Source: an uncultured Cytophagales bacterium
GTDB lineage: Bacteria > Bacteroidota > Bacteroidia > Cytophagales > Thermonemataceae
Direction of reading: 5' to 3'
Length of the DNA: 64,000 nucleotides
NCBI GenBank assembly: GCA_937911505.1
Contig: CALEMF010000045.1
Location: 1-64,000, forward strand
Shown: positions 25,050 to 33,151 of the stretch, in pieces
How positions within the stretch are numbered: the first letter of the stretch is position 1
How the letters are laid out: each line of letters begins with the position of its first letter
Made by a program: the position numbers and the translations under genes
Notes under the pieces: model-generated
Seen by the model: only the letters and a program-made list of their open reading frames with translations
The model's database searches: none
Told to the model about the DNA's origin: nothing

Positions 25050-26639
25050 TTAGAGGTGTATAAACCATTTTTTCAAAAAGCTAAATATCTTTGATAATTC
25101 ATTTACACCACAGCGAACAGCTACATAGTTGTCAGGACGTATTAGAAGATACTGTGGCTTTTTTACTGCATAGCGCTTGTGAGCCACTTCATCTATATCA
25201 AAATACAAACTTTTCATGGGATAAGAAGTGTCTAAAGCGCTGGTAATGAACAACTTTTTAATGAAATCATAATTAGGTTGAAAGATTTCTTCATCAATCT
25301 TTATTTGACGACCGTTATCAAATAGAATCAGTTTCCAGCTTGGAACAGCTAGCTCGTCGAACAACGCTACTTCTTCATCTGTGGAGGCTTTCACAATATC
25401 GGCGTCTAGAACTCTATACCCTGCTTTTACGCCTTTTTTGCCTAATAGTTCTTCTGATAACTGACTGTTCTTATAGTTGAACGTAAGTTGACTAAATGTT
25501 CTGGCAAGTTGATACCAAAACTTATTCAGAAGTACCTCTCCAAATTTCCTCAGAAACCACCGGTTGAGCTTCGGGGCAGGCAAGGTGTACTTGAGGGTGT
25601 TTATTTGTACTTTTTCAAGGGCTAACCTTAGATTACGACGTTCCTCATTGTAAGTTTGTAGTAGCGTTTTGGAGGCATAGCCTTTTATCACATCACTTAG
25701 CTTCCAAGCCAGGTTAAGTCCATCTTGAATGCCAATGTTTAACCCTTGCCCGCCATTGGGTAAGATGGGATTACAGGCATCTCCGGCCAATATAACTCTA
25801 TTATCAACCATTGAGGGAGCCACACCCGTCAGTAGCTCTCCGTGGCTTAGCCAAATAGGATTGGAGAGTGTCGCAGTGTTATCGCCAGACATTGCTCTCA
25901 GTTTCTGTTGCATCTCTTCAAGGGTAGGCTGCCGATTGGCTAAATTTTCTTTAGGTTCAAAGGCCATCACCTTTGTTGTTTTATTAGGTAAATGAATAAT
26001 AGCGCCAAAGCCATTATCATAATAGTAAAGCCACATTTGCTTCATCGTTTTTAAGCGCTTCCATTTCAAAGTAGCGTCTACTTGCCATACGTACTTTCCC
26101 GTTTTAACAGGTTCAAAATCGGCATTTGTGAATGTTCTTGTAATACTTCTTGCGCCATCGCAACCTACTACATATTTAAACCAATAGGTTTGCTTAATAC
26201 CGGCACAGTCTATCGTTGCTTTTACACCATTATCATTTTGCTCGAGGTGAAGTAGTTGGTGTTTAAAGTGAATCTCATTCCCAGTCTCAAGAAATTTCTT
26301 CGCTAGGTTTCCATCAATCAGGTCTTGACCTAAAAATACAACATCACTGTGTGGACTTTCAGTAAGGTGCATATCTCTTGGACTTACGTTTGAACCGTAC
26401 ATATGCATCATATAACGACTCATTTTTCCGCCTTGCTCGTACATCACTTCGCTCAGTTGGTAGATGTTGAGTTGTTCAAGCGTACCTTGCATCAGGTTGG
26501 TGGCTTTGGTATACTTTGAGGTCGTCTCTTTTGCCTCGATCAGCATTAGAGATATGCCGAGCCTATGAAGCGCATTGGATAAGGCAAGTCCTGTTGGGCC
26601 TGAGCCAACTACCAATACATCCGCTTTGAAGTTTATCAT
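25050..26639 (-). CDS. FAD-dependent aromatic-ring monooxygenase (group A)
   Basis: The 529-residue product is a PheA/TfdB/Rox-type flavoprotein hydroxylase. It has VLVVGSGPTGLALSNAL (FAD Rossmann loop), the NADPH/FAD motif VVGCDGARS (about 158-166), and LAGDACNPILPNGGQGLNIGIQDG (shared GD motif; pieces around 285-308). A C-terminal thioredoxin-like part (about 430-529) is kept. Such enzymes hydroxylate phenols, polyketides or antibiotics such as rifampicin. The substrate cannot be read from the sequence. The divergence of control is local: a TetR gene lies just upstream on the same strand, with a palindrome in the 65-base gap. Confidence 0.85.
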   Translation of the reverse strand: MINFKADVLVVGSGPTGLALSNALHRLGISLMLIEAKETTSKYTKATNLMQGTLEQLNIYQLSEVMYEQGGKMSRYMMHMYGSNVSPRDMHLTESPHSDVVFLGQDLIDGNLAKKFLETGNEIHFKHQLLHLEQNDNGVKATIDCAGIKQTYWFKYVVGCDGARSITRTFTNADFEPVKTGKYVWQVDATLKWKRLKTMKQMWLYYYDNGFGAIIHLPNKTTKVMAFEPKENLANRQPTLEEMQQKLRAMSGDNTATLSNPIWLSHGELLTGVAPSMVDNRVILAGDACNPILPNGGQGLNIGIQDGLNLAWKLSDVIKGYASKTLLQTYNEERRNLRLALEKVQINTLKYTLPAPKLNRWFLRKFGEVLLNKFWYQLARTFSQLTFNYKNSQLSEELLGKKGVKAGYRVLDADIVKASTDEEVALFDELAVPSWKLILFDNGRQIKIDEEIFQPNYDFIKKLFITSALDTSYPMKSLYFDIDEVAHKRYAVKKPQYLLIRPDNYVAVRCGVNELSKIFSFLKKWFIHL

Positions 26640-26668
26640 AAAATACCTATTTGTTTAAGTCTGCAGGA

Positions 26669-26713
26669 CAAAGATAAACAAATATTTTAAAAAATGACTT
26701 AGAGTCATTTTTT
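26669..26713 (-). promoter_or_regulatory. Promoter box and palindrome between the TetR and monooxygenase genes
   Basis: On the reverse strand a -7-like TATCTTTG (26676-26669) lies before the monooxygenase. Upstream of it AAAAAATGACT (26689-26699) and AGTCATTTTTT (26703-26713) form a perfect 11-bp inverted repeat around TAG, which includes the TetR stop codon. The palindrome falls where the -33 element should be. It could be the TetR operator, a terminator of the TetR gene, or both. Confidence 0.5.
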
Positions 26714-27322
26714 TATTCCAATAGCAAATAGCTCTGTATAGTTTTGAATAATCTTTTGTTCAGTTAGTGCTTGATGTGTTGATATTAATTCAGCCTTTAC
26801 CTTTAGTAACTGCATCACTCCTACCGTCATTCCCCACATACTGATCGATAAAACATTCGGATCTATTGATTTTCTAATCTCTTCGTTCTCTTGCCCTTCT
26901 TCTATGATTGAGACAATCAAGTTAGTAATTTGACGAATTACCTCTTGCATTTGAGGGGTTTCTGTCTCACGTTCGCTTATTTCGTAGAATGAGACAAGGT
27001 CGTAGTAAAGTCGATTACTTTTGTAGAAAAGATAGTTTGCTTCGATAACTCCTTTTAGCTTGTCAATGGCACTTGTCTTACTACTGATATTTTCCTTAAA
27101 AGCCGCTAGTAGCATTTTTCTTGCCTTTAAAGCCAATGCTCCCAAAATCTCCTCCTTACTTTTGAAATATAGATAGAGTGTTCCCTTTGCCATTTTAGCT
27201 TCCTTTGCTACATCGTCTAGATTAAGTGCATGTAGTCCATTCAATTGCATCAACTTTTCAGATACTTCTAAAATGGCATTATATTTTATTTGTTTCTTTT
27301 CTTTTATTTTCATTTTAGCCAT
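26705..27322 (-). CDS. TetR-family transcriptional regulator
   Basis: The 205-residue product has an N-terminal TetR HTH domain: KYNAILEVSEKLMQLNGLHAL, LDDVAKEAKMAKGTLYLYFKSKEEIL. The C-terminal helical ligand domain has no recognisable subtype. I chose the ATG at 27322 (MAKMKIKEKK) because the 39 codons before it do not resemble a TetR N-terminus. It lies 65 bases upstream of the FAD monooxygenase on the same strand and probably controls it in response to the substrate, an arrangement common for drug- or phenol-modifying enzymes. Confidence 0.85.
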   Translation of the reverse strand: MAKMKIKEKKQIKYNAILEVSEKLMQLNGLHALNLDDVAKEAKMAKGTLYLYFKSKEEILGALALKARKMLLAAFKENISSKTSAIDKLKGVIEANYLFYKSNRLYYDLVSFYEISERETETPQMQEVIRQITNLIVSIIEEGQENEEIRKSIDPNVLSISMWGMTVGVMQLLKVKAELISTHQALTEQKIIQNYTELFAIGIKK

Positions 27323-27657
27323 AAGCAAACTGTTCTCTTCACAAAGATAGAAAGTAGGGCGAAATAGTTTAAAAAACATAGGCAACCAACTTACTTGGTC
27401 TTCGATGATCATCTCAAGGAGTTTACTAGTACAAAGCAATTATTTACATTTTATATTACAAATGATGGTGCAGCATCTTACCATCTAGTTTGGACTCCTA
27501 CAGCAAACCTTAAGGCTATCGGTACCTACCCAATACTTTTTTCTTAAAACACCCAATGACTATGGCTACTTCAATAATGTGTAGCTATCTTAATTGATCC
27601 TATTACAGCTATGAATACTCTTCTATGGAAACATTCACGTAAGTGAAAAAAGATGAG
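27323..27657. other. Gap without a supported gene
   Basis: This 335-base gap separates the TetR gene from the Crp-like gene. On the forward strand a 60-codon stretch without start codon (27368-27547) reads protein-like (HLKEFTSTKQLFTFYITND, then ASYHLVWTPTANLKAIGTYP) and ends at a TAA. It might be the end of a lost gene, but I cannot assign it. No promoter or RNA is clear. Confidence 0.35.
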
Positions 27658-28227
27658 TTAGTAACGTTTACCAGTAAGTTTTGCACGTAATCTACTGAGA
27701 CTTTGCGGCTTTACGCCTAAGTAGGAGGCAATGTGGTATTGAGGAATTTGCTGAAAGAGCTCTGGGTCTTTGCTCAATAGCTTTTTGTAGCGCTCTTCCA
27801 GAGAAGCCGTCTGAAATTCTTTTAGCCTTTCGGTGGCGCTTAAATAAGCTTCCTCTGCCATTATTCTCCCTACTCGCTCAAAGCGCGGGTAGTTTTTATA
27901 GAGCTTTAGAATGGCTGACTTTGAAAACTCCCAGTAAGTAGTATCAGCAAGGGTATCAAAAAGTAAGGTACTCGTTTCTTCTGTCAGAAAGCTTTGGTAG
28001 TCTACTGCAAACTCTTGCTTGGTAAAAAAGAAAAAGGTAAAATCTTGGCCGTTCACTATTCTGTAGGCTCGTACAAGCCCCTCTTGAAGAAACCAAAGTT
28101 TGGTAAAAGGCTTATCTGCCTGAAAAACCTTTGTTTTGGCGGCTACTTTTTTTAAAGTACCAGTGCTCACAATTGCTTCTATTTCTTCTGATGTAAAATC
28201 AGCCATCTTCATTAAAAACGCCTTCAT
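27658..28227 (-). CDS. Crp/Fnr-family transcriptional regulator
   Basis: The 189-residue product has an N-terminal cyclic-nucleotide-binding-like barrel (KKVAAKTKVFQADKPFTKLWFLQEGLVR, in two blocks) and a C-terminal winged helix (QQIPQYHIASYLGVKPQ, SLSRLRAKL). The arginine and glutamate that bind cAMP in true CRP are not conserved, so it probably senses something else, as is usual for these short Bacteroidota regulators. It ends 10 bases before ispE on the same strand, with ispE upstream, so it is likely the second gene of that transcript. Confidence 0.85.
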   Translation of the reverse strand: MKAFLMKMADFTSEEIEAIVSTGTLKKVAAKTKVFQADKPFTKLWFLQEGLVRAYRIVNGQDFTFFFFTKQEFAVDYQSFLTEETSTLLFDTLADTTYWEFSKSAILKLYKNYPRFERVGRIMAEEAYLSATERLKEFQTASLEERYKKLLSKDPELFQQIPQYHIASYLGVKPQSLSRLRAKLTGKRY

Positions 28228-28236
28228 ATAAGTCGA

Positions 28237-29049
28237 CTAGTTCAGTTTACCTTGCCAAGTTAGATATTCTTGTGGAAAACGAACAGCAACTTCCTGATCG
28301 AATATACCATAAATGGCGGAGCCAGAGCCTGTCATAGCGACATAGCATGCTCCATAATCGTCGTAAAGCTTTTGTTTGATGGCTGATAAGGCAGGATATT
28401 TATTAAATAACGCAGGTTCAAAGTCGTTTTCTACTGTTGATCGCCACTTATCGAAATCCTGCTGTTTCAACATTTCTTTTAGATCGAAAGTAGGCGCTTT
28501 AGGCCTGATACTACTGTAAGCTTCTTTGGTTGAAATATGTAAGTTGGGATAAACGATTACTATATAAAAGTCTTTTAGATGCAAAGGTAACGCCTCAAAT
28601 TGATCGCCTTTCTCATAACAGTACCTAGGTTGGTTTTGTACAAAGAAGGCGCAATCGCTCCCTAATTGTCTTGCGTATTGTTCTAGCTGTGCTGTTGTTA
28701 AATTGAGGTTGAAAATTGTGTTCAAAGACTTTAGCGTAAAAGCAGCATCAGAAGAACCTCCTCCTAGCCCTGCACCAATGGGAATAATTTTATGTAAATG
28801 TATTTGTACAGGCGGCAGATCGAAATCATTTTGTAGAAGTTGGTAGGCTTTTAAACAGAGATTATTTTCTCCAATATCGGGAATAGAGATACCCGTGTTG
28901 GTAAAATGCCAGGCATCGGCAGGTAGTATTTCCAAAATATCGCACCATCCGACAGGATAAAAGGCAGAAAGCAAATTATGAAAGCCATCTGGTCGTTTTT
29001 TTGTAACTTGTAAACCTATATTAATTTTAGCATTCGGAAAACAAAGCAT
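28237..29049 (-). CDS. ispE: 4-diphosphocytidyl-2-C-methyl-D-erythritol kinase
   Basis: IspE phosphorylates CDP-ME in the MEP route to isoprenoids. The 270-residue product (start MLCFPNAKINIGLQV) has the GHMP-kinase motifs: the N-terminal PNAKINIGL with the catalytic Lys, the glycine loop PIGAGLGGGSSDAAF (about 92-106), the catalytic Asp in GSDCAFFV and the C-terminal MTGSGSAIYGIF. I chose the ATG at 29049 because family members begin at this point; the longer start at 29073 adds eight unrelated residues. A Crp-like regulator gene follows after 9 bases. Confidence 0.93.
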   Translation of the reverse strand: MLCFPNAKINIGLQVTKKRPDGFHNLLSAFYPVGWCDILEILPADAWHFTNTGISIPDIGENNLCLKAYQLLQNDFDLPPVQIHLHKIIPIGAGLGGGSSDAAFTLKSLNTIFNLNLTTAQLEQYARQLGSDCAFFVQNQPRYCYEKGDQFEALPLHLKDFYIVIVYPNLHISTKEAYSSIRPKAPTFDLKEMLKQQDFDKWRSTVENDFEPALFNKYPALSAIKQKLYDDYGACYVAMTGSGSAIYGIFDQEVAVRFPQEYLTWQGKLN

Positions 29050-29179
29050 TACATTTGTATTTAATCTATTCAATCAGCGTTGCTTCAACAGTTATCGATC
29101 AGAAGTATAAATGTCATTTTTCTGACAACCTTATTTGTTTTGAGCGCTTAACTTCGAAGAAACATAAAATAACCTAAGC

Positions 29180-29716
29180 ATGAAAATACGTCATATATTT
29201 ATTTTTATTTGTATTTCTTACTTCTTGTTTCAAGGGCTAGAGACAAAAGCACAAACTGTCTGGAAAGTACAGGATTCTCAAGTAAGTTTTAAAATCAAGA
29301 ATGCAGGCTTTTGGGTGGACGGTTCCTTTAAAGGACTAGAGGCGGTGATTCAGTTTGATCCTAAGACCCTCAAAGGGAATATACTTGCTTCTATTGACGC
29401 TAGTACAATAGATACTGATAATAATGCCCGTGATAAGCATTTACGTGAAGAAGATTACTTTCATGTGGAGAAGTATCCAAAGATTACAATGAAAGCCTCT
29501 AGGTTTGCCCGCTCTAAAAGTGGTAATTACATAGGCTACTTTTCTGTTACGATTAAAAATACTACAAAAGAAGTCACTGTTCCTTTTACCTTTGATGGTA
29601 AAACGATGAAAGGCTACTTCACAATTGATAGACGTGACTTTGGTGTGGGAGGGAATAGTATTATATTGAGTGATAAAGCAAAGCTAGATATTACTGTGAC
29701 GTTATCGGCTACATAA
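29180..29716 (+). CDS. YceI-family periplasmic protein
   Basis: The 178-residue product has a signal peptide (about 1-24, ending in TKAQ) and the YceI lipocalin-like barrel: WKVQDSQVSFKIKNAGFWVDG, FDPKTLKGN, SIDASTIDTDNNARDKHL, DYFHVEKYPKI and a C-terminal TIDRRDFGVGG. YceI proteins bind isoprenoid lipids in the periplasm and are tied to stress or lipid handling. It lies 18 bases before a DinB-like gene on the same strand and probably shares its transcript. Confidence 0.9.
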   Translation: MKIRHIFIFICISYFLFQGLETKAQTVWKVQDSQVSFKIKNAGFWVDGSFKGLEAVIQFDPKTLKGNILASIDASTIDTDNNARDKHLREEDYFHVEKYPKITMKASRFARSKSGNYIGYFSVTIKNTTKEVTVPFTFDGKTMKGYFTIDRRDFGVGGNSIILSDKAKLDITVTLSAT

Positions 29717-29734
29717 ACATAACTTATATACCCT

Positions 29735-30244
29735 ATGAACTTGATCATTCGTTCATCACAACATATTCTAAAGCAAATTCATCATCTCGTTGTACAATTA
29801 ACACCCCAACAGTATACACACCCCTTAGAGATTCTCTCGAATAATTCTCTCAGTAAACATATACGTCATGTACTAGAATTTTACGTGTGTCTATTTGAGG
29901 GAGTGGAGAAAGGTGTTATCAACTACGATAAGCGCTCTAGGGATATACGCTTGGAAACAAGTCAATCCTATACGGAAGACTTGATAACGAAACAAATGCA
30001 ACTACTTGAAGCGACTGAGCAAGACCAAAACCTAACCCTCGAAGTGCTTCTTTCTGACATTGGAGAAACTACTACTGTACCAACCACCTTGCATAGAGAG
30101 CTTGTCTATAACATTGAGCATGCTATTCATCATATGGCCATTGTCAAGATTGCTGTTCACGAATGCTATCAAGAGGTTACTTTACCAAAAGATTTTGGTA
30201 TTGCTTACTCTACTATTAAATATCATCAGAGCCAAGCTACTTAA
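29735..30244 (+). CDS. DinB-like four-helix-bundle protein
   Basis: The 169-residue cytoplasmic product fits the DinB/DUF664 superfamily: an N-terminal HHLV helix, KHIRHVLEFYVCLFEG with a His in the second helix, and RELVYNIEHAIHHMAIVK with paired His residues in a later helix. These His residues form a metal site in known DinB-like proteins, several of which are thiol-dependent transferases. The substrate is unknown. It follows the YceI gene after 18 bases; a hairpin terminator lies just downstream. Confidence 0.65.
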   Translation: MNLIIRSSQHILKQIHHLVVQLTPQQYTHPLEILSNNSLSKHIRHVLEFYVCLFEGVEKGVINYDKRSRDIRLETSQSYTEDLITKQMQLLEATEQDQNLTLEVLLSDIGETTTVPTTLHRELVYNIEHAIHHMAIVKIAVHECYQEVTLPKDFGIAYSTIKYHQSQAT

Positions 30245-30270
30245 AAAAGGCGTAATAGGTACTTACATGA

Positions 30271-30298
30271 AAAGGTTGCTTTGCAGCAACCTTTCACA
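30271..30298 (+). terminator. Terminator after the DinB-like gene
   Basis: AAAGGTTGCT (30271-30280) pairs with AGCAACCTTT (30285-30294) around TTGC. The T-tract on the forward strand is short. Being between convergent genes, it may also stop transcription of the Hc1 gene. Confidence 0.65.
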
Positions 30299-30327
30299 TA
30301 ATCTAAGTAAGAAGCTTATAAAATGAC

Positions 30328-30507
30328 TTACTTGTCGTCATTTTTGATAGATTGTACTTCTAGTCTAATTTCTTGCGCAAGATTTTTTAGTTCCTGCATA
30401 CCTTTACGTACACGTGTACCTGCTGCTTGATTACCTTTGTCGTAAAACTTTTCGAAATCAGTTTGAAGAGACATTACCAAGTCCTTTACTTTTTCAAATT
30501 GTTTCAT
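30328..30507 (-). CDS. Histone H1-like Hc1-family protein
   Basis: This 59-residue open frame on the reverse strand reads MKQFEKVKDLVMSLQTD, then FEKFYDKGNQAAGTRVRK, GMQELKNLAQEIRLEV and QSIKNDDK. It matches the small Bacteroidota proteins of the Hc1 (histone H1-like) family, with the conserved KGN-AAGTR-RK core. They are abundant helical basic proteins thought to bind and compact DNA. The ATG is at 30507 and the TAA at 30328-30330. The gene is convergent with the DinB-like gene and stands alone. Confidence 0.85.
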   Translation of the reverse strand: MKQFEKVKDLVMSLQTDFEKFYDKGNQAAGTRVRKGMQELKNLAQEIRLEVQSIKNDDK

Positions 30508-30761
30508 TGTCTTTGATGGTTTATAAATTGAGGTTTAATTGTACAGATTTTAGTTAAAAATCTTCTCTAAGTTTTATTTTTAGTGGGAAAAAACCAAATT
30601 TTCTAATTAAAAAAATATAAAAATTTTCACGTTTAAGGGCTTTTTATTTTTTAATATTCTATGTATCAGCACATTACAATAATATAGCTTTACAGCCTGA
30701 AAACAAGCTTTATTTTTCAAAGATTTACATTTTAGGCTTTTCGGCTATTTTTCAATAAAAA
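30508..30761. other. AT-rich gap, no gene seen
   Basis: This gap between the Hc1 gene and the alpha-oxoamine synthase terminator is very AT-rich and has no credible open frame. It probably carries the Hc1 promoter and leader, but no exact TTG/TAnnTTTG pair was found. Confidence 0.5.
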
Positions 30762-30794
30762 AATTAGCCGCTTTAGTTATTAAAGCGGCTAATT
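30756..30794 (-). terminator. Terminator of the alpha-oxoamine synthase gene
   Basis: AATTAGCCGCTTTA (30762-30775) pairs perfectly with TAAAGCGGCTAATT (30781-30794) around 5 bases. On the reverse strand a T-tract (30761-30757) follows. It lies about 22 bases past the stop codon. Confidence 0.85.
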
Positions 30795-30815
30795 ATATTT
30801 TACGATTAAAGAGCA

Positions 30816-32060
30816 TTATTTCAATACAGCGATGTTCTCTCCCTTGTAAGCACCTTCCTTCAAACGTTTTCCTACTACCTCAAAGGCTTCTAAGGTTTCT
30901 TCAACATCTTGCAATGTGTGTACAGCGGTAGGAATAAGACGAAGAATGATAACGTCTTTTGGTACTACTGGATAGGCAACCACAGAGCAGAAAATACCAA
31001 AGTTTTCTCGCATATCCATAGATAAGCGAGTAGCCTCTCCTTTCCCACCAGCCATATGAACGGGTGTTACAGGAGAAGAAGTTTCTCCGATGTTGAATCC
31101 TCTTTCCTTAAGACCATTCTGTAGAGCATTAACGATTTTCCAAAGATTTTCTCTTAGTTCTGGACGGGTTTGTAGCAGCTCTAGTCGTTTTAATGCCCCA
31201 ATAGTGATAGGCATAGGAAGCGACTTGGCAAAGATTTGAGAACGAATATTATAACGGATAAAGTCACAAACTTGTGCTTCTGAGGCAATGAACGCCCCGA
31301 TACTAGCCATAGATTTAGCAAAAGTAGAGAAGTATACATCGATCCCTTCTTGACATCCTAAATGCTCACCTGTTCCAGCACCTGTATCGCCCATTGTACC
31401 AAAGCCATGTGCATCATCGACAAGCAGGCGAAAAGAGTATTTGTCTTTTAATGCGACAATTTCCTGTAGTTTCCCAGTTGTACCAGACATTCCAAAAACG
31501 CCTTCAGTAATTACTAGAATGGCTCCTCCTGTTTGTTCTACTATTTTATGAGCCCTTTGTAGTTGCTTTTCTAAATTTTCAATATCGTTGTGTGGAAAAA
31601 CAAAACGTTTTCCCATATGTAGACGTACACCATCTATGATACAAGCATGTGAGAGAGAGTCGTATACAATCACATCTTTTCTATCTACCAAACAGTCTAT
31701 GGCTGACATAATGCCCTGATAACCAAAATTTAGTAGCACACAGTCTTCCTTGTTTATAAACTTAGCCAACTTCTGCTCAAGTTCTTCGTGGTAGTTAGTG
31801 TTACCTGTCATCATACGAGCGCCCATTGGATAGGCCATCCCCCACTCCGCTGTGGCTTGTGTATCTGCTTCTCTTACTTCAGGATGATTCCCCAAACCGA
31901 GATAGTTGTTCAAGCTCCAAGTAAGCACTTCTTTGCCTCTAAATTTCATTCGCGGCGCTATCTCCCCTTCTAATTTAGGAAAAGTAAAATATCCGTGTGC
32001 TTCTTTGGAATGCTGCCCTAAAGGACCTCTATCCTTTAAAAGTTTTTCAAATAAATCCAC
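30816..32060 (-). CDS. Alpha-oxoamine synthase family PLP enzyme (SPT / KBL / CapB-like)
   Basis: The 414-residue product condenses an acyl thioester with an amino acid, losing CO2. It has LNNYLGLGNHPEV, GARMMTGNTNYHEELE, the PLP-stacking His in SLSHACIIDG, the Asp of DDAHGFGTMG, and the PLP lysine in TFAKSMAS (about 245). The start is a GTG. Relatives include serine palmitoyltransferase (sphingolipids), CapB/SulA (sulfonolipids of gliding bacteria), 2-amino-3-ketobutyrate CoA ligase and BioF. I cannot choose between them by eye; no bio, tdh or sphingolipid genes lie nearby. A well-formed promoter (32116-32145) and terminator make it a single-gene unit. Confidence 0.85.
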   Translation of the reverse strand: MDLFEKLLKDRGPLGQHSKEAHGYFTFPKLEGEIAPRMKFRGKEVLTWSLNNYLGLGNHPEVREADTQATAEWGMAYPMGARMMTGNTNYHEELEQKLAKFINKEDCVLLNFGYQGIMSAIDCLVDRKDVIVYDSLSHACIIDGVRLHMGKRFVFPHNDIENLEKQLQRAHKIVEQTGGAILVITEGVFGMSGTTGKLQEIVALKDKYSFRLLVDDAHGFGTMGDTGAGTGEHLGCQEGIDVYFSTFAKSMASIGAFIASEAQVCDFIRYNIRSQIFAKSLPMPITIGALKRLELLQTRPELRENLWKIVNALQNGLKERGFNIGETSSPVTPVHMAGGKGEATRLSMDMRENFGIFCSVVAYPVVPKDVIILRLIPTAVHTLQDVEETLEAFEVVGKRLKEGAYKGENIAVLK

Positions 32061-32115
32061 TAATATATATGTTTAAGGTTAATCAACTTCATTTTCAAAA
32101 AATCTCCGAAACGTG

Positions 32116-32145
32116 CAAATATACTTCGTATATAGGCAATTACAA
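32116..32145 (-). promoter_or_regulatory. Bacteroidota-type promoter of the alpha-oxoamine synthase gene
   Basis: On the reverse strand TTG (32145-32143), 19 bases, then TATATTTG (32123-32116) match the TTG-N19-TAnnTTTG consensus. The leader to the GTG start would be about 50 bases. Confidence 0.75.
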
Positions 32146-32250
32146 AGCTTATTAGCAAAAATGTATCCAATCAAGTATTTAGTATTTGCTTTGGTGAACT
32201 TCTACGTAACCGTCATTTATTGAGGAATCTGTCCCTAAATAATTAATAAA

Positions 32251-32284
32251 TTGTTTTACAGCTTATAGCAATTCTCTAAATTTG
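32251..32284 (+). promoter_or_regulatory. Probable promoter of the CWC protein gene
   Basis: TTG (32251-32253), 23 bases, then TAAATTTG (32277-32284). The -7 box is perfect, but the spacing is at the long end of the known range. The gene starts at 32307, giving a leader of about 15 bases. Confidence 0.5.
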
Positions 32285-32306
32285 ATTCTCTTAGCTAAGT
32301 ATATGA

Positions 32307-32501
32307 ATGAACAAACACGAAAGAAAACCTTGCGCTCGATGTCAGCAACTATTTGAATGTAAGGTAGGTTCCATACAACTTTGCCATTGCAACACCATAG
32401 TACTCAATGATGAAGAAAAGAAGTACTTACAAACTCATTTTGACGATTGCCTTTGTGCTGATTGCTTACAATTTATAAAATCATCATTATCAGAAAAATA
32501 A
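32307..32501 (+). CDS. Cysteine-rich CWC-family protein
   Basis: The 64-residue product has PCARCQQLFEC, a CHC pair, and DDCLCADCLQ, which is the pattern of the cysteine-rich CWC family (about 7-8 Cys, probably zinc-binding). The function of the family is unknown. The ATG at 32307 is preferred to an overlapping ATG at 32303 in another frame because only the former gives the Cys pattern. It has its own likely promoter and lies upstream of the PAS protein gene on the same strand. Confidence 0.75.
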   Translation: MNKHERKPCARCQQLFECKVGSIQLCHCNTIVLNDEEKKYLQTHFDDCLCADCLQFIKSSLSEK

Positions 32502-32580
32502 CATCATCCCTCATTTATTTGTTTCTAAACCTTTTGTATCCTATATTGGTTAATCCTGTAATAATTAACTTACCAATCAC

Positions 32581-33123
32581 ATGTTACACCTAGACGCTTT
32601 CTTGCGTTCCTCTTCTATAGATGGTCGAATAAATATGAATACTTGGAACAAATGCTCCAAAGTTCATCCTCTTATGAGCTACGATATTGCCTCAAGCTAC
32701 TCGGATGAGCCAACTTCTCATATACCATTATCAGCAGATGTAAAGGCGCTTTTGAAATTTCAAGAAAACTTTGATTGGAAAAATAATATTCACTCTATTT
32801 TATCACATCCCTACGAAGCACTTGTCATCACTGATTCCAAACAAAGAATCATATGGGTAAATGATGGTTTTACCGATATGACTGGTTATGACAAAGCCTT
32901 TGCTGTAGGAAAAACACCTCACTTCTTACAAGGAGAAGACACGCGAGAAGAGGCCAAGACCTACATAAGACACAAACTCAGAAGGAAACTTCCTTTTACG
33001 ACGAGCATTATCAACTACCGCCAAAATCAAGAGGCATATGCTTGTAATGTTCAAATATTTCCTCTGTTTGATCAAGATTCTACCCTTACTCATTTCATCG
33101 CCTTAGAAAACGAACTTCAGTAA
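32581..33123 (+). CDS. Stand-alone PAS-domain protein
   Basis: The 180-residue product has one PAS domain (about 72-180): ALVITDSKQRIIWVNDGF, DMTGYDKAFAVGKTPHFLQGEDT, and a C-terminal beta sheet FTTSIINYRQNQEAYACNVQIFPL. It resembles LOV-type PAS domains, but the photoactive Cys of the GRNCRFLQ motif is replaced (GKTPHFLQ), so it should not form a flavin adduct. There is no kinase, cyclase or HTH domain, so it would need a partner. It lies 28 bases before the flavoprotein gene. Confidence 0.8.
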   Translation: MLHLDAFLRSSSIDGRINMNTWNKCSKVHPLMSYDIASSYSDEPTSHIPLSADVKALLKFQENFDWKNNIHSILSHPYEALVITDSKQRIIWVNDGFTDMTGYDKAFAVGKTPHFLQGEDTREEAKTYIRHKLRRKLPFTTSIINYRQNQEAYACNVQIFPLFDQDSTLTHFIALENELQ

Positions 33124-33151
33124 TTCATCTTCTAGTTCAACTTCGTATTTT

